This document shows, in pieces, positions 7,817 to 17,342 of a stretch of 22,979 nt of DNA. The stretch is from a virus. The position numbers and the translations under genes are program-made. The stretch lies in IMG/VR virus record IMGVR_UViG_3300030328_002148, positions 1,086 through 24,064 of that record. One strand, given 5' to 3'. The notes beneath the pieces were generated by a model. It did no database searches. It worked only from the letters and a program-made list of their open reading frames with translations, and was not told the DNA's origin. Numbering within the stretch: position 1 is the first letter of the stretch; every line of letters starts with the position of its first letter.

Positions 7817-9313
7817 ATGGGATTATTAGACGGCTTTATACAAAAACAAAATGAACAAACAGGCGAAGGTGAACTTATAGATTTAGGTTTAGATTCAAAA
7901 ACATATTACAATGGTCCTGATGGAGTTCAAAGAAGTGGTAATGCTAACTATGGTAATTACCAATTTATATCTCTAGAAGATATAATAAATTCTTTTATAG
8001 TAGCTTATGTTGGTGAAGGCAAAATAATAAGTAAAGTTAGTAGAACTGACGTTGCTTTTCACGCTCAAAGAGCTTTGGCTGAATTAAGTTTTGATACATT
8101 AAAATCTGTAAAGTCTTTTGAATTAGAGGTACCACCATCGCTAAACTTACCTTTACCACAAGATTATGTTCATTATACAAAACTTTCTTGGATAGACGGC
8201 GCTGGTGTAAAACGCCCTATATATCCTACGTCAAAAACTTCTAATCCTATATCTTATCAACAGGAAACAGACGGTGATATAAAGTTTGAAACTAATACTT
8301 GGAAGATAAATATACCAGAAGTAACTATTGATGATGGTTATTATGTTATTGATCCAAACGCAGAAAAACAATACTATGATAAATATATAGAATATGGTAT
8401 TACAAGATCTTATGATTCTTTTGGTAATCCAATAACTTCTACTGAAAATTTTACGTCTAAAACTCCTTTACCACAATTTAAAAGTGAGGTTAGGGTAACT
8501 ATAGCTCAAAACAAAGCTGGTGGAGGACAAAATATGATTTATGGTGTAAACGTAGATCAAGATGGTAATGCTACAAACGATGGTATGATAATACTAATGG
8601 ACACAGACCCAGGTGGTTTAAAAGTTGGTATGAGTGTGTTTGGTCCTGGTATACCGCTAGGCACAACTATAACATCTTTAGATGGTATAACTTCAGTAAC
8701 ATACCCTGGTATAGCTCTACACACAACAAACAAGCGTTACCAAGACTGGAAACTAATGGATGGTGACGCTAATCAACCTGCTATTAACCCTGGAAAACCT
8801 ATTGTAACTGTAAATTCTCAATTGTACGGTAACGAAATAATATTTGTAGATTTAAACACAGAGTCTAATGCTTGGAACAAATATAGATCACATACGTCTA
8901 CAACAACCACAGATGATTATGAAGATGATACAGAATGGATTAATGAAGGGCAAAGATATGGTATTGACCCTCAACACGCACAAAATAATGGCTCTTATTA
9001 TATAGATGAAAATACTGGTCTTATTCATTTTGGTTCAGCCATATCTGGCAAAACTGTAGTCTTAGATTATTTAAGCGATAGTCTTGGGACTGATTCAGAG
9101 ATGCGCGTACATAAGTTTGCTGAAGAGGCAATGTATATGTGCATGGCGTATGCAATTTTATGTACAAGAGCCAACATTCAAGAATATATAGTAAGAAGAT
9201 TTCAAAAACAAAAATTTGCTGCAGTAAGAAAAGCAAAATTAAGATTATCAAATCTAAAATTAGAAGAATTAACTCAAATACTTAGAGGTAAGTCTAAGCA
9301 AATAAAACACTAG
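7817..9313 (+). CDS. Adaptor-like head-tail connector protein with beta insertion
   Basis: This 498-residue protein has ends that resemble the T7 gp11/P22 gp4 adaptor pattern. Near the N-terminus are EDIINSFIVAYVGEGKI and RTDVAFHAQRALAELSFDTL followed by VPPSLNLPLPQDYVHYTKL, the usual 'helix, then beta-strand ending in LP.DY' motif. The C-terminus is helical (MRVHKFAEEAMYMCMAYAIL through RRFQKQKFAAVRKAKLRLSNL). Between them lies a long beta-rich insertion (about residues 110-410) that the small gp4-type adaptors (about 166-196 residues) lack. Residues 266-286 contain GLKVGMSVFGPGIPLGTTIT, which matches a module found twice in the protein encoded at 16070. The nozzle-like gene starts three bases downstream of its TAG. 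The adaptor role is inferred; the insertion could decorate the tail or contact the nozzle. Confidence 0.62.
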   Translation: MGLLDGFIQKQNEQTGEGELIDLGLDSKTYYNGPDGVQRSGNANYGNYQFISLEDIINSFIVAYVGEGKIISKVSRTDVAFHAQRALAELSFDTLKSVKSFELEVPPSLNLPLPQDYVHYTKLSWIDGAGVKRPIYPTSKTSNPISYQQETDGDIKFETNTWKINIPEVTIDDGYYVIDPNAEKQYYDKYIEYGITRSYDSFGNPITSTENFTSKTPLPQFKSEVRVTIAQNKAGGGQNMIYGVNVDQDGNATNDGMIILMDTDPGGLKVGMSVFGPGIPLGTTITSLDGITSVTYPGIALHTTNKRYQDWKLMDGDANQPAINPGKPIVTVNSQLYGNEIIFVDLNTESNAWNKYRSHTSTTTTDDYEDDTEWINEGQRYGIDPQHAQNNGSYYIDENTGLIHFGSAISGKTVVLDYLSDSLGTDSEMRVHKFAEEAMYMCMAYAILCTRANIQEYIVRRFQKQKFAAVRKAKLRLSNLKLEELTQILRGKSKQIKH

Positions 9314-9316
9314 TAT

Positions 9317-12300
9317 ATGCCGGAGATTAAACATGTTTTCAGTCAAGGTAAAATGAATAAAGATCTTGATGAGAGACTAGTACCTAATGGTCAATATAGA
9401 GATGCTTTAAATATACAAGTATCAACTTCAGAAGGATCTGATGTTGGTACAGTTCAAAATATATTAGGCAATAAAGGTATAAAATTTAATGTACCAGCAA
9501 ATTCTACTTGTGTTGGTGCAATTGCAGATGAAAAAAACAACTCATTATATTGGTTTGTTACAAGTCAATATATAGATATGATACTTGAGTACAAAGAAGG
9601 TGTAATAACGCCTGTTATTGTTGATACTTTAAAAAACGTTTTAAAATTTAATTCTGAAAACATTATAACTGGTATTAATATAATTGATAATTTATTATTT
9701 TGGACAGACAATGAAACAGAACCTAAAAAAATAAATATAGATCTTTGTAAACAAGGTACTAATCAAAACGGTTTTACTCATACACACTTAATAGTTCCTG
9801 ATAGAGACATAGGAATTACAAGTAGTATAAAAATAAGAGAAGAACATATAACCGTAATAAAAAAATCTCCTAAAAAACCTTTAACGTTAAATATAACTTC
9901 AGAAACTCTTATTGAAGCTCGGTCTTCTTTTGCTTTTGATAATGGTACTAGCAATCTTTACACCGTAAATGATATTTTTATTATTGAAAATATAGACTTT
10001 ACACGTGGAAATAGATTTAATATAGGCGAAGTAGTTTTTTTACTAGCAGACGGCCAAACAGGTAGTCTTCCAGAAGAATATAATATAAGACTTGAGGTAA
10101 TAGAAAATGTTAGTGGTAAAACTTTTCAAACAAGAAATACTCTTAACCAGCAAAATCAAATTCAACCAGCGCCATATCCACCAAACAGTTATTCTTTTAA
10201 AGTTTTAAGTGTTGATACATCAGTAACTATATCTCCTACTTCTTATGATATGATGCAGGGTGGTAATCAAGAGAAATTTTTTGAAAATAAACTTGTAAGA
10301 TTTGCTTGTAGATACAAATATAGAGATGGCGAATACTCTTGTTTTTCTCCATTTTCGCAAATAGCTTTTATTCCTTCTAAATTTGATTATCAAACAAAAC
10401 TTGCCTATAACTTAGGTATGGAAAATCAAATTAAAGAATTAATTATTTCTGATTTTAAACAAAGTGATATTTTAGAAAATGTTGTTGAAATAGAAATATT
10501 ATCTAAAAATAGCAATTCTCCTATAGTTTATTCTATTGATAAAATAAAACCTACAGACGCACAAACAACTACAATGGTTAATCCCAATGGTAGCATTTCA
10601 CCCGCTAACAACTGGCAATCTAATGAGTACAAAATAAACTCTGACATTATATATGCTGCTTTACCCTCAAATCAATTACTAAGATCTTTTGATAATGTTC
10701 CTAAAAAAGCATTGGCCCAAGAAGTCACTGGAAGTAGAGTTGTATACGCTAATTACGAGCAAAATTATGATATTTTAAATACACTTGGCAAGCCTCAAAA
10801 ACCAGAAATGCTAGCTTGGTACGAAAATAGATTTGTTGATATAAATATTGATAATGAATTACCTTTAAAATCCTTAAAGTCTAGTAGAGAGTATCAAGTA
10901 GGGGTTGTGTATGTAGATGAGTACGGTAGAGAAACGCCTGTTTTTAGTAGTTTTAATTCTATATTTAAACTGCCAAAAACAACATCAAGTCTTTCTACAA
11001 AAATATCAACAAGTATTGCAACAAGTCATCCATCATGGGCAAAGGGATTAAAATTTTATATTAAAGAAAATGCTAATGAGTATTATAATTTAGCAATGGA
11101 TAGAGTTTATAAAGCCGAAGATGGTAATTTATGGCTTGCTTTTCCATCTTCTGAGAGAAACAAAGTTGATGAAGAAACTTTTTTAATATTAAAAAAACGT
11201 GTAAACACGTCTGCAGCTGTTATAGAAGAAGCTAAATACAAAGTAATAGCTATTAGTAATGAAGCGCCTTTATTTATTAAAACTGTAAAAAAAGAAGTTG
11301 CAAGAACTCAAGGTAATCCTTCAGGTACTACCCCAGAAGGTGTAGAAGTGTTTTTCGGTACAAACGACACGCCACAGGTTGAAAATAGATCTTTTAGAAT
11401 GAAATCTGTCGAGTGGAAAACTGCGATTGGAAATGTTTCTTTAACACCTTTAGAAGATATTAACGAAACAATATCTATAACGTTTAGAGACCCAGTTCAA
11501 AATATTTATAGCAAAGCATATGTTATGAGTGAACTTGTAGATAATGCTGGTTTTTATAATATTGTTTTAGAAAGACCTATAGATGAAAGTGATTCTTGGA
11601 TATACACAGATCCAAACGTTACAACAAATGCTGGGTTTATACCAACTTTAGAAATTATAATTCATAAATACGAAGTTACAAATAGACCTGAGTTTGAAGG
11701 TAAGTTTTTTGTAAAAATATACAGCGATGAACTTGCTCAAGATTATATTCTTAGACCTGCTTTGGGTGAGTTAACCTTTGAAACATTAGCTGCTGCTCAA
11801 ACTTTTCAATTTTCAGATACAGCTTTTGTGCCTGGAACTGGATCAACATTTGACGTGCACGGACAAGACACAACGGCCCTAGGTACTCCTTTAGTTAGTT
11901 ATAATTTAAATAACAATTGGGAACTTGTTGGAAATCCTTTTTCTTATCAATCTAACGATCCTGATCTTTATCCTACAACTCCAAATTATACAGAGTGGGA
12001 AGATGTTATTGATGCTGCTAGAGAAGATGATGAAGGTGTTTGGTTTATCGATAGAGCTTATTTTAGAGGTGAAGCACCTAATGTATTTTTTCCACAAAGT
12101 GAGAGTGGACCACCCAACGTTCTTGCTGCTCAAACCACTACAGATGGTTATGGTATAACAGTGACTGCCGGTGGGTATAACACCACGTATTACCATACAA
12201 TATCTTTTAACTGGGCACCAGCAGTGGCGTCAGCACAAGAAAGAGATTCCGTTCCATTTAATACTATCGCACAAGGGTTGTATACAGATAATTTTACAGG

Positions 12301-15300
12301 CCAACACTATATAGACATTGCTTTTTCTGGATTAAATAGAAATAAATTAGAAAATGTTTATAATCGCGACATGCCTTCAGACAAAGTGTATTTTAGTCTT
12401 GGGAATGCAAGTAAAATTAATTACCAAGGACTTTATTGGGATGGTATCTGGCAAGTTGACGAAGATCAAGAAGACTTTGTTGCTGAAATAAAAGCTGGAT
12501 CACTGTTTAGATTTGATGGGGATGAAAATGAAGTTCTTTATAGAATAAACGAAAGTCCTCAAGTTGTCAGAAGACACAACCATACTAACATGCTTGATTG
12601 GCGATACGCTTATGCTAGAATGCTTAGTGATCCTACTCAAACAAAGATAAATGACGCGACAGAAACTTTTGCAAAACTAATAAGTTCTGACAACAGAAGA
12701 TTAACCTATAAAATACCATATGAGAGGTTTGATGGTGACACTTCTGACATCCTTAATAGTAGTGTTTTTAGTGGTAACTCTATTTTTAATCACAACGTTA
12801 CAGACGAAGACACCGCTGTAAGAATTACATTTTTAAAAGACAGGTTTGACGAGGACAACGTTTTAAATACTGATAATCCAGCGATATGGGAGACAGAACC
12901 AAAAGAAAATGTTGATTTAGATATTTATTACGAAGCTAGTAAAGTATATCCTTTGTCTTTTGATTCTGATACCTGCGGCGTTTTAGTATCAAAAGGTGAT
13001 ACTATAGCTTCTAGTAAACCTAACGTTGTTCTTCCAAACACCCAAGTTGTTTCAGTTGAAGATCAAGTTGTAACTCTTGATGATTTTGTTAACGACTCAA
13101 ATTTAAATCAAGGTGATGTTTTTGCTTTTGTAGACCAAGACGGTGGTTATATAAAACTATCTTTTCATTCATTAATTAATTCAACTTTAGATTCGCAAGG
13201 TAACAATATTTCTAAACAAATAAGGTTTTCTAATGAAGTTGTTAACGAATATGGTTTACCTTGGACTAATTGTTATTCTTTTGGTAATGGTGTTGAATCA
13301 AATAGACTTAGAGATGATTTTAATCAAGTAACTATAGATAAAGGGGCAAAAGCATCAGCGCCAATAGAAGAAGTTTATAAACAAGAAAGAAGAAAAAGTG
13401 GTTTAATATACTCTGGCTTATATAACTCTGTTTCAGGCGTAAACAATCTTAATCAATTTATACAAGCTGAAAAAATAACAAAAGATTTAAATCCAACATA
13501 TGGAAGTGTGCAAAAGTTATTTAGTAGAAATACAGACTTAATTGCTTTTTGTGAAGATCGTGTAATAAAAATATTATCAAATAAAGACGCTGTGTTTAAC
13601 GCTGACGGTAATGCTAATTTAACAGCAACAAATAAAGTTTTAGGACAAGCAATGCCATTTGCTGGTGATTATGGTATATCACAAAATCCAGAAAGTTTTG
13701 CTAAAGAAAACTTTAGAGCATATTTTACAGACAAACAAAGAGGTGCTGTTCTTAGATTATCAATGGATGGATTGACTCCAATATCTGAATATGGTTTGTC
13801 AGATTATTTTTCTGATAATTTAAAAATAAATGACATTCTTCTTGGTAGTTATGATGGTAACAAAAATAATTATAATTTAACTTTAAATGATCAATCTATA
13901 CCTCAAGGTTCTAAAACAGTTACAGCTACTGGAATAGAACATTCTCTCGGTAGTACATATGATGGAAGGTATTTTTTCTTTGAGGAATCAGAAATGAATT
14001 TATTACTTAATAGATCTGATTGGTCCGCTACAGGAGCGGGGTCATTAAATGCACATAAGGTTGTTGAAATGAAACAATATCGAAACAATGTGCTTGTTTA
14101 TAGCGGATTAATGATGCTTTGGAATAGTACTGAACCTAATTCCCTAAACTCTCCTTCTGGAGGGCCAACAAAAGGACACGGAAGAAGAACCAAAGCAGAT
14201 GGTCATATTGTTGGTACTGGTTTTGGTGATTTTAAAACTGGAGATATTATAACTATAGGTCAAAATAAATTAACAATTTCTTTTGATGAAAAAGTTAAAG
14301 GTTGGTCAAGTTTTAAATCATTTGCACCTGAACAAGCTGTAAGCATGGCTAATGACTATTATACTTTTAAAAACGCACAAATTTTCAAGCATCATCAAGA
14401 AGATGTAGATAGAAATACATTTTATAATGTAAAATACCCTTCTAGTATAAGTGTTATATTGAATGAACAAGCTAGTGTTATAAAAACTTATAAAACGTTA
14501 AGTTACGAAGGATCTCAATCAAACGTAACTCAAGAAACTACTGACGTTAGAACAGGTTATTATAATTTAAGCAATAAAGATGGTTGGTATTCACCGTTAA
14601 TATATACTGATAAAGAAGAAGGATATGTTAACGAGTTTATGGAAAAAGAAGGAAAGTGGTTTAACTTTATAAAAGGAAAAGACGTTGCACAAACTTTAGA
14701 TATAAAAACAGATGACTTTTCTTTTCAAGGTGTTGGATCTTTAAAAAACGATTATTTAATTAATCCTGACTTATATGTAGAAGATCCACTACCTGTAATA
14801 TCTGGTTGTACAGATGTTGATGCTGCTAATTATAATCCTAACGCAACAGTTGATGATGGTTCTTGTATTTACAATGATGGTATTATTATTGGTTGTATGA
14901 ATCCTAACGCTACTAATTTTAATCCACTTGCGGTTGTTGATGATGGAAGTTGTATAATACCTATATATGGATGTACTGATCCTAATGCTGTTAATTACTT
15001 TGATCAAGCAACTGTAAATGATGGGTCGTGTGTTTATTTACAGCCAGACGAAACAACAAAAGTTTATGGGTGTACAGATCCAACCGCTTTTAATTACGAT
15101 AGAGATGCAAATGTGGATGACGGAAGCTGTGTGTGGGTTGCAAGTAACTATGGCTGTACAGATCCTACAGCGTTAAATTATGATCCAAACGCAACTATTG
15201 ATAATGGTAGTTGTACTTATCCTGTTCCACTAGTTTTAAATGCACCTAATCTCTCTGTAGCAACAGAAACGTCAAGTTTGGTAGAAATAAATTTAAATTT

Positions 15301-16066
15301 TGATCCTGCTCAAGGAGGTACAGGACCGTTTACATACAGTTGTACTTATCAACACTCAGCAATGAATAATCCTGCTGATGTAATGGATGGATATATTTCA
15401 CAGTTATATCCTGGTACTCCTTATGTAGTTGAAATAGATCCAACACCTGTTGGTGCTCAAGATATTACTTTTGTTTTAACAGCTGTTGACACTAGTAATG
15501 GTAATACTGTAAGTTCAACTGGTATTATCAGGGCTGGAGTTTTACCGCCTCTTTCTGCATCTATAACAGCCAATGTAAGTAATAATGTTAATGTTGTTGA
15601 TACTTTGGCAATAAATGGAACTCAAGATCCAGGTGGTAATGTTATTAACGTTCTTGTTTTAGGTAATCTTGATTTAGATGTTCAACCGACTGGAGGCTTA
15701 GCACCTTTTGGTTGTTCAGTGTCTTTTAATCACGGCTCAACTCCATCGCCTGTTCAATATATTGATTACAATTCATCAACACCAAACACAAACCCAAGTG
15801 GGCCTTCATACACAAATTTAGTATTGATTGATTACCCACAGTCTTTACCAGGACTATCTGTTCCTTGCCCTGGAGTAACTAGTATTTCTAATACTGTAGT
15901 TCTTGACAACGCGTTTAGCTACACGTCTCCAAACCCACAAGTAGATACAATAGACATTGAATGTGGAATAACGGACTTTAACTTAGATTCTATAACTATA
16001 AGTACTCAAGCAGATATTGCAGGTACTAACCCATCCACTTGGAATGGATTATTTCCTTATCAATAA
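9317..16066 (+). CDS. Giant tail nozzle-like protein with C-terminal adhesin-like modules
   Basis: This 2249-residue protein begins with FSQGKMNKDLDERLVPNGQY and RDALNIQVSTSEGSDVGTVQ, a start that I associate with podovirus nozzle/stabilisation proteins (T7 gp12, P22 gp10). Propeller-like strands follow, for example LYWFVTSQYIDMILEY and LFWTDNETEPKKINID (Trp129). A second conserved-looking block is at about 1395-1490 (GSVQKLFSRNTDLIAFCEDR, then AYFTDKQRGAVLRLSMDGL). Between and after them are long beta-rich stretches. Residues 1830-1966 hold five Cys-flanked repeats, and 1970-2249 reads as two or three Ig/SprB-like domains. T7 gp12 is about 794 residues, so most of the length is extra. No signal peptide is visible, as expected for a virion protein. 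It probably forms the tail tube end and also carries receptor-binding modules, replacing separate tail fibres. A single frame without stops spans the whole gene; it is followed three bases later by the next gene. Confidence 0.72.
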   Translation: MPEIKHVFSQGKMNKDLDERLVPNGQYRDALNIQVSTSEGSDVGTVQNILGNKGIKFNVPANSTCVGAIADEKNNSLYWFVTSQYIDMILEYKEGVITPVIVDTLKNVLKFNSENIITGINIIDNLLFWTDNETEPKKINIDLCKQGTNQNGFTHTHLIVPDRDIGITSSIKIREEHITVIKKSPKKPLTLNITSETLIEARSSFAFDNGTSNLYTVNDIFIIENIDFTRGNRFNIGEVVFLLADGQTGSLPEEYNIRLEVIENVSGKTFQTRNTLNQQNQIQPAPYPPNSYSFKVLSVDTSVTISPTSYDMMQGGNQEKFFENKLVRFACRYKYRDGEYSCFSPFSQIAFIPSKFDYQTKLAYNLGMENQIKELIISDFKQSDILENVVEIEILSKNSNSPIVYSIDKIKPTDAQTTTMVNPNGSISPANNWQSNEYKINSDIIYAALPSNQLLRSFDNVPKKALAQEVTGSRVVYANYEQNYDILNTLGKPQKPEMLAWYENRFVDINIDNELPLKSLKSSREYQVGVVYVDEYGRETPVFSSFNSIFKLPKTTSSLSTKISTSIATSHPSWAKGLKFYIKENANEYYNLAMDRVYKAEDGNLWLAFPSSERNKVDEETFLILKKRVNTSAAVIEEAKYKVIAISNEAPLFIKTVKKEVARTQGNPSGTTPEGVEVFFGTNDTPQVENRSFRMKSVEWKTAIGNVSLTPLEDINETISITFRDPVQNIYSKAYVMSELVDNAGFYNIVLERPIDESDSWIYTDPNVTTNAGFIPTLEIIIHKYEVTNRPEFEGKFFVKIYSDELAQDYILRPALGELTFETLAAAQTFQFSDTAFVPGTGSTFDVHGQDTTALGTPLVSYNLNNNWELVGNPFSYQSNDPDLYPTTPNYTEWEDVIDAAREDDEGVWFIDRAYFRGEAPNVFFPQSESGPPNVLAAQTTTDGYGITVTAGGYNTTYYHTISFNWAPAVASAQERDSVPFNTIAQGLYTDNFTGQHYIDIAFSGLNRNKLENVYNRDMPSDKVYFSLGNASKINYQGLYWDGIWQVDEDQEDFVAEIKAGSLFRFDGDENEVLYRINESPQVVRRHNHTNMLDWRYAYARMLSDPTQTKINDATETFAKLISSDNRRLTYKIPYERFDGDTSDILNSSVFSGNSIFNHNVTDEDTAVRITFLKDRFDEDNVLNTDNPAIWETEPKENVDLDIYYEASKVYPLSFDSDTCGVLVSKGDTIASSKPNVVLPNTQVVSVEDQVVTLDDFVNDSNLNQGDVFAFVDQDGGYIKLSFHSLINSTLDSQGNNISKQIRFSNEVVNEYGLPWTNCYSFGNGVESNRLRDDFNQVTIDKGAKASAPIEEVYKQERRKSGLIYSGLYNSVSGVNNLNQFIQAEKITKDLNPTYGSVQKLFSRNTDLIAFCEDRVIKILSNKDAVFNADGNANLTATNKVLGQAMPFAGDYGISQNPESFAKENFRAYFTDKQRGAVLRLSMDGLTPISEYGLSDYFSDNLKINDILLGSYDGNKNNYNLTLNDQSIPQGSKTVTATGIEHSLGSTYDGRYFFFEESEMNLLLNRSDWSATGAGSLNAHKVVEMKQYRNNVLVYSGLMMLWNSTEPNSLNSPSGGPTKGHGRRTKADGHIVGTGFGDFKTGDIITIGQNKLTISFDEKVKGWSSFKSFAPEQAVSMANDYYTFKNAQIFKHHQEDVDRNTFYNVKYPSSISVILNEQASVIKTYKTLSYEGSQSNVTQETTDVRTGYYNLSNKDGWYSPLIYTDKEEGYVNEFMEKEGKWFNFIKGKDVAQTLDIKTDDFSFQGVGSLKNDYLINPDLYVEDPLPVISGCTDVDAANYNPNATVDDGSCIYNDGIIIGCMNPNATNFNPLAVVDDGSCIIPIYGCTDPNAVNYFDQATVNDGSCVYLQPDETTKVYGCTDPTAFNYDRDANVDDGSCVWVASNYGCTDPTALNYDPNATIDNGSCTYPVPLVLNAPNLSVATETSSLVEINLNFDPAQGGTGPFTYSCTYQHSAMNNPADVMDGYISQLYPGTPYVVEIDPTPVGAQDITFVLTAVDTSNGNTVSSTGIIRAGVLPPLSASITANVSNNVNVVDTLAINGTQDPGGNVINVLVLGNLDLDVQPTGGLAPFGCSVSFNHGSTPSPVQYIDYNSSTPNTNPSGPSYTNLVLIDYPQSLPGLSVPCPGVTSISNTVVLDNAFSYTSPNPQVDTIDIECGITDFNLDSITISTQADIAGTNPSTWNGLFPYQ
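14804..15214 (+). repeat. Five GCTDP...DDGSC protein repeats
   Basis: Within the nozzle-like gene, residues 1830-1966 contain five tandem units of the form [G]C-T-D-P-x-A-x-N-Y-x-x-x-A-x-V-D-D-G-S-C. The first unit runs Cys1831 to Cys1850 and the last Cys1947 to Cys1966. Each has 18 residues between its two Cys. The units are separated by short linkers and differ at the DNA level, so they are not recent duplications. Similar repeats are known from secreted and surface proteins of marine Bacteroidota. The paired Cys could form a disulfide and the Asp/Asn residues could bind calcium; both are inference. Confidence 0.9.
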
Positions 16067-16069
16067 AAT

Positions 16070-17341
16070 ATGAAATTAATAAATTCTTTTAATATAGAAA
16101 CATCGGCAATGCCAAGCAGTGCTGTCACAAGATCTTACCAGATAAACGGTGATCCAGGGGCACTGTTTACTTTAATTGTACAAAACGATGATAGTGATTT
16201 TTATAATTTCCCAGAAAACACTATTGTAAGTGTAGAAGAAGGAATTTCTAGACCTGACGCCTCTTTTTCATCAACACCAACCCAATTGCTTCAAAAAGAA
16301 ATAGGTGAAAATGGAGAGTATAGTGGATTCATTACTTTTCCAGTTATATCAAGTGACGATTACTATATAATAACTTTAATAGCAGGTGATAACACTGAAA
16401 TTAACAGCGAATTGTCAAGTACAAAAAAAATATATATTAGTGATAAGATATATAAGTATAAAGACACTACAGTTACTTTTTCTCTTTTACATAGTAGTAG
16501 TGCTGTTGTAGAACCTAGTAATTACACTAAATCAGGTCTTAGCAGTACTATTGAAAGAAAATCTTTTACTAGTCCATTAACTATTGATTGGAGTTTTACT
16601 TTAAGTTCTGACAATTGCGTTATAGCAAGACAACCTGTAATTTCTGATTTTGAGTTTACAACAACTAAAACAACTACAACCGCTGGATCTTCTGCAACTG
16701 AATTAGAACTTAATAGTATAGAAGGTCTTTCTGTTGGTATGGTTGCTGTGGCCACAGGTATACCTTCTAATACAGTAATATCAAAAATAGTTAAAGGATA
16801 TAAAAACACTGGTAAATCTACAGCTGCAACACCTGTATACGATATTCCTGTAACTACAGATGCTGACGGTGTTTTAATAGAAAGCAAGGCTGGTACAGTA
16901 ACTTTAGATAAAGCCTCCACGTTTGTAGTTGATAGGGTTGTTACTTTTACAGGTAAAGGATCTAAGCATAGTGAAGCATTTAACAATACAAGATTTAAAA
17001 TTAAAAACTTTACGTTAACTATTGATCCTGTTGTAACAACAACTGACGCCGCAGCTTCTAGTACCACGACTATACCATTAACAAGTACTAACGGTATAAA
17101 AGCAGCAGAAACTGTTATTATGTCCGGAATAGGTGTTTCGGGAACACCACATGTTGATACTGTAAATGATGGTGTTTCTGTGGTAGTTAGTGCCGCACAA
17201 ACAATAGAAAATGGACAAACATTGACTTTTACGGGTAGTAGTAGAGCTGGTAAAATAACAGCTAATTTAGAGGTTCTTGAATATGGAAACGACGATATAA
17301 CACTAACACTTAATTTAGATAACATTTTAACTGTAGCATAA
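16070..17341 (+). CDS. Beta-rich structural protein with duplicated Thr/Ser-Gly module
   Basis: This 423-residue protein is Thr/Ser/Val-rich and beta-predicted throughout, without a signal peptide or catalytic motif that I recognise. The N-terminal 190 residues resemble an Ig-like virion domain (SGFITFPVISSDDYYIITLI). Two copies of a module follow at about 196-295 and 319-389: Thr-rich strand, L.S..GL..G, an [A/S]xGI turn, and V[V/T]FTG or LTFTG. Copy one carries an insertion. The same GL.VGM.V..GIP core occurs at residues 266-286 of the adaptor-like protein encoded at 7817. The gene follows the nozzle-like gene by three bases and the next ATG starts one base after its TAA, so it is likely a tail or head surface accessory protein. 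The start ATG (AATAAAATATGA) has an A-rich leader. Confidence 0.62.
   Translation: MKLINSFNIETSAMPSSAVTRSYQINGDPGALFTLIVQNDDSDFYNFPENTIVSVEEGISRPDASFSSTPTQLLQKEIGENGEYSGFITFPVISSDDYYIITLIAGDNTEINSELSSTKKIYISDKIYKYKDTTVTFSLLHSSSAVVEPSNYTKSGLSSTIERKSFTSPLTIDWSFTLSSDNCVIARQPVISDFEFTTTKTTTTAGSSATELELNSIEGLSVGMVAVATGIPSNTVISKIVKGYKNTGKSTAATPVYDIPVTTDADGVLIESKAGTVTLDKASTFVVDRVVTFTGKGSKHSEAFNNTRFKIKNFTLTIDPVVTTTDAAASSTTTIPLTSTNGIKAAETVIMSGIGVSGTPHVDTVNDGVSVVVSAAQTIENGQTLTFTGSSRAGKITANLEVLEYGNDDITLTLNLDNILTVA
16655..17236 (+). repeat. Two copies of a GL.VGM..GI beta module (protein level)
   Basis: Protein-level duplication within the gene at 16070: 16655-16954 (residues 196-295, SIEGLSVGMVAVATGIPSNT core) and 17024-17236 (residues 319-389, STNGIKAAETVIMSGIGVSG core), both ending on an F-T-G strand. 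The copies are diverged in DNA. A third copy lies at 8612-8674 in another gene. Confidence 0.6.
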
Positions 17342-17342
17342 T

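Noticed and set aside
14804-15214. DNA-level tandem repeat or diversity-generating template/variable repeat
   Set aside because: The five units are clearly diverged at the DNA level, and no reverse transcriptase or near-identical template copy is visible in the window.
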